A stretch of DNA of 64,000 nt, taken from NCBI RefSeq assembly GCF_034008315.1, contig NZ_CP125377.1, positions 5,458,501-5,522,500 of the forward strand. Reading direction: 5' to 3'. Shown piece after piece: positions 56,159-64,000 of the stretch (position 1 is the stretch's first letter; each line of letters begins with the position of its first letter). The stretch comes from Pseudomonas sp. P8_241. Lineage in GTDB: Bacteria; Pseudomonadota; Gammaproteobacteria; Pseudomonadales; Pseudomonadaceae. The translations under genes and the position numbers were made by a program. Below the pieces are notes generated by a model. That model did no database searches. It saw only the letters and a list, made by a program, of their open reading frames with translations, and was not told the DNA's origin.

Positions 56159-57670
56159 ATGCCTGTGACTATCATCAGCCTCCTGAAAACACCGAGTTCC
56201 CTGTGGGAGCTGGCTTGCCAGCGATTGGATCACTGCGGTGTAACTGAAAAACCGCGTCAAGCGAATCGCTGGCAAGCCAGCTCCTACAGGGGGCATATGG
56301 TGTGCTCGCTGGCGCTGGCTGTGAGTCTGGCCGGTTGCGCCGGCCTGCCCGACCAACGCCTGGCCAACGAAGCCCTCAAGCGCGGTGACACCACCACTGC
56401 CGCGGCGAACTACCAGCAGCTGGCAGACCTGGGCTACAGCGAAGCCCAGGTCGGCCTGGCCGACCTTCAAGTCGACAGCCGCGACCCGGCGCAGATGAAA
56501 CAGGCCGAGGCGACTTACCGCGCTGCCGCCAGCGTCTCCCCGCGTGCCCAGGCTCGCCTCGGTCGCCTGCTGGTGGCCAAGCCCGGCTCCACCGAAGCCG
56601 AGCAGCACGAAGCTGAAACCCTGCTGAAAAAAGCCGCCGCCGCTGGCGAAGGCAACACGCTGATCCCGTTGGCGATGCTGTACCTGCAATACCCGCACAG
56701 CTTCCCCAACGTCGATGCACAGAAGCAGATCAGCCAATGGCGCGCCGAAGGCAAACCGGAAGCCGGGCTTGCGCAAGTGCTGCTGTATCGCACCCAAGGC
56801 ACCTACGACCAGCACCTGGATGACGTGGAAAAGATCTGCAAGGCCGCGATCAACACCACCGACATCTGCTACGTCGAACTGGCCACGGTCTATCAGAAAA
56901 AGGCCCAGCCTGAACAACAGGCCGAGCTGATCAAACAGATGCAAGCCGGTCATGCTCGCGGCACTGTATCCGCTCAACGCGTGGACAGCGTCGCCCGTGT
57001 GCTCGCGGATTCGACCCTGGGCACGCCCGACGAAAAGACCGCGCAATCGCTGCTCGAACCGATCGCCCCAGGCTACCCGGCATCGTGGGTCACGCTCGCG
57101 CAACTGCTCTACGATTTCCCCGAACTGGGTGACGTCGATCAGATGATGAAGTACCTGGACAACGGTCGCGCCGCCGATCAACCGCGCGCCGAGCTGTTGC
57201 TGGGCAAGCTCTACTACGAAGGCAAGATGGTTCCGGCCGACGCCAAGGTTGCCGAGGAGCATTTCCAGAAAGCCGTTGGCCGCGAAGTCGCCGCCGATTA
57301 CTACCTCGGTCAGATCTATCGTCGTGGTTACCTGGGCAAGGTCTATCCGCAGAAAGCGCTCGACCATCTGCTGACCGCTGCGCGCAACGGCCAGAACAGC
57401 GCCGACTTCGCCATCGCCCAACTGTTCTCCCAAGGCAAAGGCACCAAGCCTGACCCGCTCAACGCATACGTCTTCAGCCAACTGGCCAAGGCCCAGAACA
57501 CCCCGCAAGCCACCGAGCTTGCGCAAACCCTCGAAGCCCAACTGCCACCTGCGCAATTGGCCGAGGCCCAACGCCTGTTGAAACAGGAACAGTCTGTTCG
57601 CGGCAACTTGAGCCAGAACACGCTGCCACTGCACGCCCTGCAAGAAGAAGATGGCGAGGAATCCCTATGA
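56159..57670 (+). CDS. algK: Alginate biosynthesis lipoprotein AlgK, with a REP doublet in its 5' end
   Basis: Outer-membrane lipoprotein of TPR/Sel1-like repeats that helps AlgE reach the outer membrane and scaffolds the secretion complex. 503 codons from the ATG at 56159; the lipobox LAGC ([18 protein letters not shown]) lies near residue 60. Codons from about 14 to 45 are the REP doublet read in frame. Possible starts are ATG 56159, GTG 56165 (GAGG eight bases upstream) and ATG 56297. The last would give a signal peptide with no positive n-region. The upstream starts provide basic residues, so the REP is probably translated and removed with the signal peptide. The gene overlaps algE by 4 bp. 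Confidence 0.9.
   Translation: MPVTIISLLKTPSSLWELACQRLDHCGVTEKPRQANRWQASSYRGHMVCSLALAVSLAGCAGLPDQRLANEALKRGDTTTAAANYQQLADLGYSEAQVGLADLQVDSRDPAQMKQAEATYRAAASVSPRAQARLGRLLVAKPGSTEAEQHEAETLLKKAAAAGEGNTLIPLAMLYLQYPHSFPNVDAQKQISQWRAEGKPEAGLAQVLLYRTQGTYDQHLDDVEKICKAAINTTDICYVELATVYQKKAQPEQQAELIKQMQAGHARGTVSAQRVDSVARVLADSTLGTPDEKTAQSLLEPIAPGYPASWVTLAQLLYDFPELGDVDQMMKYLDNGRAADQPRAELLLGKLYYEGKMVPADAKVAEEHFQKAVGREVAADYYLGQIYRRGYLGKVYPQKALDHLLTAARNGQNSADFAIAQLFSQGKGTKPDPLNAYVFSQLAKAQNTPQATELAQTLEAQLPPAQLAEAQRLLKQEQSVRGNLSQNTLPLHALQEEDGEESL
56200..56292. repeat. REP doublet inside the algK signal-sequence region
   Basis: Arms 56200-56228 (GTGGGAGCTGGCTTGCCAGC) and 56261-56292 (inverted). It stays open in the algK frame throughout and ends 5 bp before the ATG at 56297, whose only ribosome-site-like sequence (AGGGGG) belongs to the REP end. 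Confidence 0.9.
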
Positions 57671-59151
57671 AATTGAATCCATTCATGAAGGCCGGTATCG
57701 GCCTGACGTTCGCGCTGATCTGGTCTTGCCCGACGCTCGCTGCGATGACCGAAGAAACCAAGAACTATGGCCTGGACGTGAAAATCACCGGCCAGTCCGA
57801 AGACGACCGTGACCTCGGCACTCAGGGCGGCGGCGACGTCAACGGCCTCGGCCTCGACCTGCGTCCTTGGGTTTATGGCGAAAGCGGCGCGTGGAGCGCC
57901 TACGCCATGGGTCAGGCGGTGACGTCCACCGACATCATCGAGACCGACACCCTGCAACAATCCGATGGCGCCGAGAACACCGACAACGGTGATCGCGAAA
58001 CCAAGAAAAACTACCTGGCCATGCGCGAGTTCTGGGTCGGCTACAGCGGCTTCACGCCTTACCCGGGCGAGATCCTGAAGTTCGGTCGCCAGCGCCTGCG
58101 CAACGACGACGGCCAGTGGCGCGACACCAACATCGAAGCCCTGAACTGGACCTTCGACACCACTCTGCTGCGCGCCAACGTCGGTATCGCCGAACGCTTC
58201 AGCGAGTACCGCACCGACCTGAAAGAGCTGGCGCCGCAAGACAAGGATCGCCTGCACGCCTACGCCGATGCGGCATACCAGTGGACACCGGGCAACTGGG
58301 TCGGCATTCGCGGCCACCACACCCACGACGACGGCAAACTCGACTACGCACAACCGGGTGTGCCGGGCGATTCGCTGGACAAGAAGCAGAACGGCGACAT
58401 CAGCTGGCTCGGTCTCACCGCCGACAGCGACGCTTATAACTGGCGCAATACCAACACCGTCAACTACTGGGGCAGCATCACCGGCATGAGCGGTGACCGC
58501 GACACGGTCAACCCGCTGAACGCCGATGGCAGCGCTCCCGCACAAGCCAAACGCAGTGGCGATGTCGACGGCTGGGCCACTGACCTGGGTGTGCGCTTGC
58601 GCCTCGATCCGCAATGGCAAGTGGGCGCTGCCTATGCCCGCGCCAGCGAAGACTATGAACAGAACGGTCTGGAAAGTAACCGCTCGAACTACACCGGTAC
58701 ACGTTCGCGTGTGCACCGTTTCGGCGAAGCCTTCCGTGGCGAAATGAACAACCTGCAATCGACCACGCTGTTCGGTTCCTGGATGCTCAACGACGAATAC
58801 GACGCCAGCCTGATCTACCACAAATTCTGGCGCGTCGACGGCAATAAGCCGGTCGGCAGCAACGGCATCGACGCGGTGCAGAACAACACTGACGACGTGA
58901 CCGGCGCGATCCTCTCCAGCACCTCCCTGCCGCTGAACGACGGCGAGAAAGACCTCGGTCAGGAGATGGACCTGGTAGTGACCAAGTACTTCAAGCAGGG
59001 CCTGCTGCCTGCGTCTATGAGTCAGGCGATCGACGAACCTTCGGCGCTGGTGCGCTTGCGTGGCGGCGTGTTCAAGCCGGGTGATGCGTATGGCAAGGAA
59101 GTCGATTCGTACATGCACCGCGCGTTCATCGACGTGATCTGGCGCTTCTGA
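57667..59151 (+). CDS. algE: Alginate outer-membrane porin AlgE
   Basis: 494 residues: signal peptide [20 protein letters not shown] with cleavage after TLA, then a large beta barrel. Aromatic-ended strands such as [38 protein letters not shown] and a C-terminal strand ending in Phe (VIWRF) fit the 18-stranded alginate exporter. ATGA overlap with algK. Confidence 0.96.
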   Translation: MKLNPFMKAGIGLTFALIWSCPTLAAMTEETKNYGLDVKITGQSEDDRDLGTQGGGDVNGLGLDLRPWVYGESGAWSAYAMGQAVTSTDIIETDTLQQSDGAENTDNGDRETKKNYLAMREFWVGYSGFTPYPGEILKFGRQRLRNDDGQWRDTNIEALNWTFDTTLLRANVGIAERFSEYRTDLKELAPQDKDRLHAYADAAYQWTPGNWVGIRGHHTHDDGKLDYAQPGVPGDSLDKKQNGDISWLGLTADSDAYNWRNTNTVNYWGSITGMSGDRDTVNPLNADGSAPAQAKRSGDVDGWATDLGVRLRLDPQWQVGAAYARASEDYEQNGLESNRSNYTGTRSRVHRFGEAFRGEMNNLQSTTLFGSWMLNDEYDASLIYHKFWRVDGNKPVGSNGIDAVQNNTDDVTGAILSSTSLPLNDGEKDLGQEMDLVVTKYFKQGLLPASMSQAIDEPSALVRLRGGVFKPGDAYGKEVDSYMHRAFIDVIWRF

Positions 59152-59177
59152 TGCACATTGCGAAGGGAGTCTCCCAG

Positions 59178-60755
59178 ATGAATCATCAAGCCATAAAGGG
59201 CTCGATCAGCCTGCTGGCCGGCGCGATGCTGCTGGCCAGTGCGACTGCCTTCGCCAATGTGGAGCCAGTTGCAAAGCCGGCGACCGTGGCCAAGGAACTG
59301 CAACAGGCCAAGACCTACACCGTCAGCAGCGCACCGACCGCACCGCTGGAACTGGCCACGCCGAAATTGCCGGACGTGTCCGGCTACACCGCTGAGGCCA
59401 TCGCCGCGAAAATCGTGCGCAGCAAGGCAGGCAAAATCAGCGTGCGCCGGATGATGCAGGAAGACGCCCTGAAGGACTTCATCGGCGGCGACAACAAGAT
59501 GGCCGAGTGGGTGGTGCGTCAGCACGGCATCCCCCAGGCGATCTTTGTCGACGACGGCTACATGAACCTCAAGGACCTGGCGAAGAAACTGCCCAAGCAG
59601 TACTTCAGCGAAACCTCGCCGGGTGTGTTCCTCGCCAAACTGCCGATCGTGGTCGGCCGTCACGGCATTCTCGAAATCGATAAGCAGACCCAGGAGTTGC
59701 GCCTGTCGCAAGAGGCCGGTTCGTTCCTGGTCAACGACGGCCAGCTGTTCGTGCGTGATACCAAAATCACTGGCTGGCGCGAAAAGGACAACGGCCCGGC
59801 GACATTCAAATCGCCCAAGGAATTCCGTCCGTTCCTGCTGGCCTGGGGTGGCACCGAGACCTATATCGCCAACAGCAAGATGGCCAGTTTCGGTTACGCC
59901 AACAGTAAGTCGTACGGCGTGAGTATTTCCCAATACACGCCGAACATGGCCAAGGTGCTCAAGCGCCCTGAACCGACCGGCTGGATCGTCGGTTCCGAGT
60001 TCTCGGACATGTGGTACGGCTTCTACTGCTACGAAACCAGCAACTTCGTGGTCAAGGGCAACACCTACAAAGACAACATCGTCTACGGCATCGACCCGCA
60101 CGACCGTTCCCACGGTCTGATCATTGCCGACAATACGGTGTACGGGACCAAGAAGAAGCACGGGATCATTATTTCCCGTGAGGTCAACGACAGCTTCATC
60201 TTCAACAACCGCAGCTACGACAACAAGTTGTCGGGTCTGGTGATCGATCGGAACAGCGTCAACAACCTGATCGCCCACAACGAGATCTACCAGAACCACA
60301 CCGACGGCATCACCCTCTACGAGAGTGCCGACAATTTGCTGTGGGGCAACAAAGTCGTGAGCAACCGCCGCCACGGCATCCGCATTCGTAACAGCGTGAA
60401 CATTCGCCTGTACGAAAACGTTGCGATGGCCAACGGCCTGACCGGCGTGTACGGCCACATCAAAGACCTGAGCAACACCGACCGTGACATCAAGCTCGAC
60501 CCGTTCGATGCGCAGGTATCGCTGATCGTCGTGGGCGGTGAGCTGGCGGCCAACGGCAGTGGCCCGCTGTCCATCGACTCGCCACTGAGCGTCGAGTTGT
60601 ATCGCGTGTCCATGCTCGCCCCGACCAAATCCAGCGGCATCAGCTTCTCGGGGATTCTCGGCGAGCGCCAGGATGAAATTCTCGATTTGCTGGTGCGCCA
60701 GCAGAAAGCCGTGCTGATCGACCCTGTCGAACGCCAGACCGAAATGCAGGACTGA
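59178..60755 (+). CDS. algG: Alginate C5-mannuronan epimerase AlgG
   Basis: 525 residues from the ATG at 59178, which has GGGAG upstream; an ATG at 59151 overlapping the algE stop is an alternative. Signal peptide through ASATAFA, then a right-handed parallel beta-helix (NTVYGTKKKHGIIISREV, NAERNSV-like repeats) with the active-site motif DPHDRS (GIDPHDRSHGL). It converts mannuronate to guluronate in the periplasm and is part of the transit complex. Confidence 0.96.
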   Translation: MNHQAIKGSISLLAGAMLLASATAFANVEPVAKPATVAKELQQAKTYTVSSAPTAPLELATPKLPDVSGYTAEAIAAKIVRSKAGKISVRRMMQEDALKDFIGGDNKMAEWVVRQHGIPQAIFVDDGYMNLKDLAKKLPKQYFSETSPGVFLAKLPIVVGRHGILEIDKQTQELRLSQEAGSFLVNDGQLFVRDTKITGWREKDNGPATFKSPKEFRPFLLAWGGTETYIANSKMASFGYANSKSYGVSISQYTPNMAKVLKRPEPTGWIVGSEFSDMWYGFYCYETSNFVVKGNTYKDNIVYGIDPHDRSHGLIIADNTVYGTKKKHGIIISREVNDSFIFNNRSYDNKLSGLVIDRNSVNNLIAHNEIYQNHTDGITLYESADNLLWGNKVVSNRRHGIRIRNSVNIRLYENVAMANGLTGVYGHIKDLSNTDRDIKLDPFDAQVSLIVVGGELAANGSGPLSIDSPLSVELYRVSMLAPTKSSGISFSGILGERQDEILDLLVRQQKAVLIDPVERQTEMQD

Positions 60756-60765
60756 GGATAATTTT

Positions 60766-62217
60766 ATGCACCCACACTTGATCAAATTACTCAGCCTGTC
60801 GGCCCTGACCGCCGGCATTCTCGCGGCCAGCGGCGGCGTGCGTGCCGATGAGGTGCAAGCGCCCAAGTTCAGCGCAGAACCGTGCTGCAGCCTGTGCCCC
60901 GCCGCCCACGACGCGAAGAACTACACCACGCGTTATCAGCAGAACTTCACCACGCTGGTACAGGCCCAGGGCGACTGGCTGTTCCGTACGCAAGAAGACT
61001 TGCGCACCGAATTCGACACCACCCCGGCCGGCTACAAACGCATGAAGCAACTGCACGATGCGTTCAAGAGCAAAGGCGTGGAACTGGTTGTCGTGTACCA
61101 GCCGACCCGTGGCCTGGTGAACCGCAACAAGCTCAACCCGGCCGAGAAAGCCAGCTTCGATTTCGACAAGGCGTTGAGGAACTACAAGTCCATGCTCGGT
61201 CGTTTCGCGGCCATGGGTTACGTCGTGCCAGACCTGTCGCCGCTGACCAACGAGTCGTTGCCCGACACCCTGCCCGCCCACGATTTCTACTTCCGTGGCG
61301 ACCAGCACTGGACCCCTTATGGCGCCCAACGCACGGCGAAAATCGTCGCCGAGAAGGTCAAGCAGCTGCCTGAATTCGCCGACATTCCCAAGCGCGAATT
61401 CGAGACCAAAAAGTCGGGTCGCATGGGCAAGACCGGAACATTGCACAACATGGCCGGTCAACTCTGTGGCACCAGCTACGCGATCCAGTACATGGATCAG
61501 TTCACCACCGAGCCCAAGGGCGAAGCGGGCGATGGCGATCTGTTCGGCGATTCCGGCAACCCGCAGATCACCCTGGTCGGCACCAGTCACAGTGGCAAGA
61601 ATTACAACTTCGCCGGTTTCCTCGAAGAGGCCATCGGCGCTGACATTCTCAACGTGGCGTTCCCCGGCGGTGGCCTGGAAGGTTCGATGCTGCAGTACCT
61701 GGGCAGCGACGAATTCCAGAAGAACCCGCCGAAAATTCTCATCTGGGAATTCTCGCCGCTCTATCGCCTCGACCAGGAAACCATCTACCGCCAGATGATG
61801 GCGCTGCTGGACAACGGTTGCGAAGGCAAGGATGCACAGATGTCCGGCAGCGCCACGCTCAAGCCGGGCAAGAACGAATTGATGGTCAACAGCAAAAACC
61901 TCGACCTGCGCAACAGCAGTCACCAGGTCGACATCCGCTTCGCCGACACCTCGGTGAAAACCCTGCAAGCCACCCTCTGGTACATGAACGGTCGCCACGA
62001 GGACATCAAGATCGACAAACCGGAAACCTCCGACACTGACGGACGTTTCGCCTTCGAGTTGCGCACGGACGAAGACTGGGCCTCGCAGAACCTGCTGGCC
62101 GTCGAAGTCCAGGGCCCGGAACAAGCGGGCGCCGCGCCACAGAAAGTCGAAGCGAAAATCTGCAAACGCAACGTATTCCCGAGCGCTGAGCAACGTACCG
62201 CTTCGGCCGGGCAATGA
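60766..62217 (+). CDS. algX: Alginate acetyltransferase/scaffold AlgX
   Basis: 483 residues: signal peptide to VRADE, an SGNH-like catalytic domain with Asp and His in [12 protein letters not shown] and the nucleophile Ser in [13 protein letters not shown], and a C-terminal carbohydrate-binding module (about 350-480). AlgX adds acetyl groups to mannuronate in the periplasm. Terminal overlap of 4 bp with the first possible algL start. Confidence 0.96.
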   Translation: MHPHLIKLLSLSALTAGILAASGGVRADEVQAPKFSAEPCCSLCPAAHDAKNYTTRYQQNFTTLVQAQGDWLFRTQEDLRTEFDTTPAGYKRMKQLHDAFKSKGVELVVVYQPTRGLVNRNKLNPAEKASFDFDKALRNYKSMLGRFAAMGYVVPDLSPLTNESLPDTLPAHDFYFRGDQHWTPYGAQRTAKIVAEKVKQLPEFADIPKREFETKKSGRMGKTGTLHNMAGQLCGTSYAIQYMDQFTTEPKGEAGDGDLFGDSGNPQITLVGTSHSGKNYNFAGFLEEAIGADILNVAFPGGGLEGSMLQYLGSDEFQKNPPKILIWEFSPLYRLDQETIYRQMMALLDNGCEGKDAQMSGSATLKPGKNELMVNSKNLDLRNSSHQVDIRFADTSVKTLQATLWYMNGRHEDIKIDKPETSDTDGRFAFELRTDEDWASQNLLAVEVQGPEQAGAAPQKVEAKICKRNVFPSAEQRTASAGQ

Positions 62218-62225
62218 GGTCTGCT

Positions 62226-63347
62226 ATGCGAAATCCGAAAATTGCAAAACTGTTGGCACCGACGCTGTTGAGCCTGGCGATGTTCGCGGGCGCGACTCAG
62301 GCCGCGGCGCCATTGCGTCCGCCACAGGGCTATTTTGCGCCGATCGAGAAAGTCAAAACCGGCGACAAGAGCGAAGGCTGCGATGCGCTGCCGACGCCCT
62401 ACACCGGCTCGCTGCAATTTCGCAGCAAGTACGAAGGCTCGGACAAAGCCCGTTCGACCCTGAACGTACAGTCTGAAAAAGCCTTCCGCGACAGCACCGC
62501 CGACATCACCAAAATGGAACGTGGCACCAGCAAGCGCGTGATGCAATTCATGCGTGACGGTCGCCCGGAACAGTTGGAGTGCACGTTGAACTGGCTCACC
62601 GCGTGGGCCAAGGCCGATGCGTTGATGTCCAAGGACTTCAACCACACCGGCAAGTCGATGCGCAAATGGGCGTTGGGCAGTATGGCGTCTTCATACATTC
62701 GCCTGAAGTTTTCCGACTCCCATCCGCTGGCCAACCATCAGCAAGAGTCGCAGCTGATCGAAGCCTGGTTCAGCAAGATGGCCGATCAGGTGGTCAGCGA
62801 CTGGGACAACCTGCCGCTGGACAAGACCAACAACCACTCGTACTGGGCCGCCTGGTCGGTGATGGCCACGTCCGTCGCCACCAACCGCCGCGACCTGTTC
62901 GACTGGGCCGTGAAGGAATTCAAGGTCGGCGCTAACCAGGTCGACGCCGACGGTTACCTGCCCAACGAACTCAAGCGTCAGCAACGGGCGCTGGCGTACC
63001 ACAACTACGCCCTGCCGCCGCTGGCGATGATCGCCAGTTTCGCTCAGGTCAACGGTGTGGACTTGCGTCAGGAAAACAACGGCGCGTTGAAACGCCTGGG
63101 TGATCGCGTGCTCGCCGGGGTGAAAGACCCGGATGAGTTCGAAGAAAAAAACGGCAAGGAACAGGACATGACCGACCTGAAGGTCGACTCGAAATTCGCC
63201 TGGCTCGAACCGTTCTGCTCGCTCTACACCTGCGCGCCGGATGTGCTGGAGAAGAAGCATGACATGCAACCGTTCAAGACCTTTCGCCTGGGCGGCGACC
63301 TGACCAAGGTCTACGACCCGGCCAATGAAAAGGGCAAGGGTTCTTAA
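62226..63347 (+). CDS. algL: Alginate lyase AlgL
   Basis: 373 residues from the ATG at 62226, which has GAGG upstream; a start at 62214 overlapping algX is possible. Signal peptide ends ATQAAA. The alpha-barrel PL5 lyase has [13 protein letters not shown] with the catalytic His, [16 protein letters not shown] with the Tyr, and WLEPFC. It degrades polymer that strays into the periplasm. Confidence 0.96.
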   Translation: MRNPKIAKLLAPTLLSLAMFAGATQAAAPLRPPQGYFAPIEKVKTGDKSEGCDALPTPYTGSLQFRSKYEGSDKARSTLNVQSEKAFRDSTADITKMERGTSKRVMQFMRDGRPEQLECTLNWLTAWAKADALMSKDFNHTGKSMRKWALGSMASSYIRLKFSDSHPLANHQQESQLIEAWFSKMADQVVSDWDNLPLDKTNNHSYWAAWSVMATSVATNRRDLFDWAVKEFKVGANQVDADGYLPNELKRQQRALAYHNYALPPLAMIASFAQVNGVDLRQENNGALKRLGDRVLAGVKDPDEFEEKNGKEQDMTDLKVDSKFAWLEPFCSLYTCAPDVLEKKHDMQPFKTFRLGGDLTKVYDPANEKGKGS

Positions 63348-63357
63348 CGCAAATCCT

Positions 63358-63452
63358 TTGTAGGAGCCGGCTTGCTGGCGATGGCGGTATGACATTCACC
63401 ATCGATGTCGACTGATCTGCCGCCTTCGCCAGCAAGCCGGCTCCTACAAGGG
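63358..63452. repeat. REP doublet between algL and algI
   Basis: Arms 63358-63388 and 63418-63452 (GAGCCGGCTTGCTGGCGATGG and its inverse, read in parts). It starts 11 bp after the algL stop; a C/G-rich hairpin follows near 63480-63510. Confidence 0.88.
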
Positions 63453-63551
63453 ATCGCGGTGGCTTGAATGCAATACATCCCCCCGGATTTCTGTGGGGGG
63501 TTTGGGGGGGCCGTTGGCCCTTGACTGTTGGTTAAACATGGAGAGATCGGG

Positions 63552-64000
63552 ATGGTATTTTCATCCAACGTGTTCCTGTTTCTGTTCTTGCCGATCTTTC
63601 TCGGCTTGTACTACCTGAGCGGGCAACGCTATCGCAATTTGCTGCTGCTGATTGCCAGCTACATGTTCTACGCCTGGTGGCGTGTGGACTTTTTGGCACT
63701 GTTCGCGGCCGTCACGCTGTGGAACTACTGGATCGGCCTGAAAGTCGGTGCCGCAGGCGTCAGGACCAAACCGGCGCAGCGCTGGCTGCTGCTCGGCGTG
63801 GTCGTCGACCTGTGCATCCTCGGCTACTTCAAGTACGCCAACTTCGGCGTCGACAGCATCAACGCGATGATGACGTCGGTGGGCCTTGAGCCGTTCATCC
63901 TGACCCACGTGCTGTTGCCGATCGGGATCTCGTTCTACATTTTCGAGTCCATCAGCTACATCATCGACGTCTACCGTGGTGACACCCCGGCGACCCGTAA
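63552..64000 (+). CDS. algI: Alginate O-acetylation protein AlgI (3' end outside window)
   Basis: MBOAT-family inner-membrane acyltransferase-type protein that passes acetyl groups to the periplasmic acetylases AlgJ/AlgX. 149 residues are visible, starting MVFSSNVFLFLFLPIFLGLY and containing LLLIASYMFYAWWRVDFLA, CILGYFKYANFGVDS and LLPIGISFYIFESISYIIDV. The reading frame continues past base 64000. The ATG is preceded by GGAGAGATCGGG. algJ, algF and algA are expected downstream. Confidence 0.96.
   Translation, partial: MVFSSNVFLFLFLPIFLGLYYLSGQRYRNLLLLIASYMFYAWWRVDFLALFAAVTLWNYWIGLKVGAAGVRTKPAQRWLLLGVVVDLCILGYFKYANFGVDSINAMMTSVGLEPFILTHVLLPIGISFYIFESISYIIDVYRGDTPATR

Noticed and set aside
54533..57643. 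A 1036-codon open frame on the minus strand opposite alg8, alg44 and algK
   Set aside because: It mirrors the codon periodicity of three well-supported alginate genes and crosses their boundaries; the translation has low-complexity Val/Gly/Ala/Gln content typical of antisense frames in GC-rich DNA.
57343..62214. Long minus-strand frames opposite algE, algG and algX (591, 614 and 475 codons)
   Set aside because: Same antisense shadow effect; no domain or ribosome site.
51986..64000. An undescribed exopolysaccharide system
   Set aside because: Every gene matches the known alginate operon in family, order and key residues.

Overview
The window is a 64 kb, GC-rich chromosomal segment that reads as Pseudomonas, most likely the P. 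fluorescens group. The evidence is the protein families, the conserved neighbourhoods (xerD-dsbC-hom-thrC, rpsP-rimM-trmD-rplS next to ffh, dauB-dauA-dauR, the alginate operon) and a high density of Pseudomonas-type REP doublets. I see no rRNA, tRNA, CRISPR array, prophage or insertion sequence. Almost all of it is core genome; the novelty is mostly in regulatory and repeat sequence.

Layout. 1-9 kb: 3' part of glpD, a XenA-like ene-reductase, recJ, yaeQ, a CaiB/BaiF CoA-transferase, a TIGR02285-like periplasmic protein, a DUF3509 protein and a BvgS-like sensor that stops before any kinase domain. 9-24 kb: housekeeping block with threonine synthesis (hom, thrC), dsbC, xerD, a cation/proton antiporter, the rpsP-rimM-trmD-rplS operon, ffh, a CcsA-like membrane protein, a CorC/HlyC-type transporter and an MHS-family transporter. 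23.6-34.5 kb: valS, rlmF, a DUF3757 protein, hupA, yejK with a membrane-anchored glutaredoxin, a GST-like protein, a GIY-YIG protein, an NTF2-like protein, and a CynX-like MFS transporter overlapping a FadR-type regulator.

34.7-51 kb: the aapJQMP general amino-acid ABC transporter, the esterase estB, the RNA helicase rhlB, the D-arginine/D-lysine locus dauB-dauA-dauR with a convergent basic-amino-acid binding protein, moaCDE, phoH, a degenerate polysaccharide deacetylase and yaaA. 51-64 kb: the alginate operon algD-alg8-alg44-algK-algE-algG-algX-algL and the start of algI, cut by the window edge. Its order is the standard one: precursor synthesis, polymerisation with c-di-GMP control, then periplasmic modification and export.

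Most notable observations: (i) a REP doublet lies in frame inside the lipoprotein signal sequence of algK, and two more REP doublets interrupt the alginate operon; (ii) a shared TCCA-N3-TGGA dyad upstream of both dauB and the neighbouring binding-protein gene is a strong candidate DauR operator; (iii) an exact AlgR-type box and an AlgU-like promoter candidate lie in the AT-rich region before algD; (iv) two 77-bp near-identical direct repeats bracket the binding-protein gene; (v) near-identical terminator hairpins bracket the DUF3757 gene. I did not find a clearly new multi-gene system.
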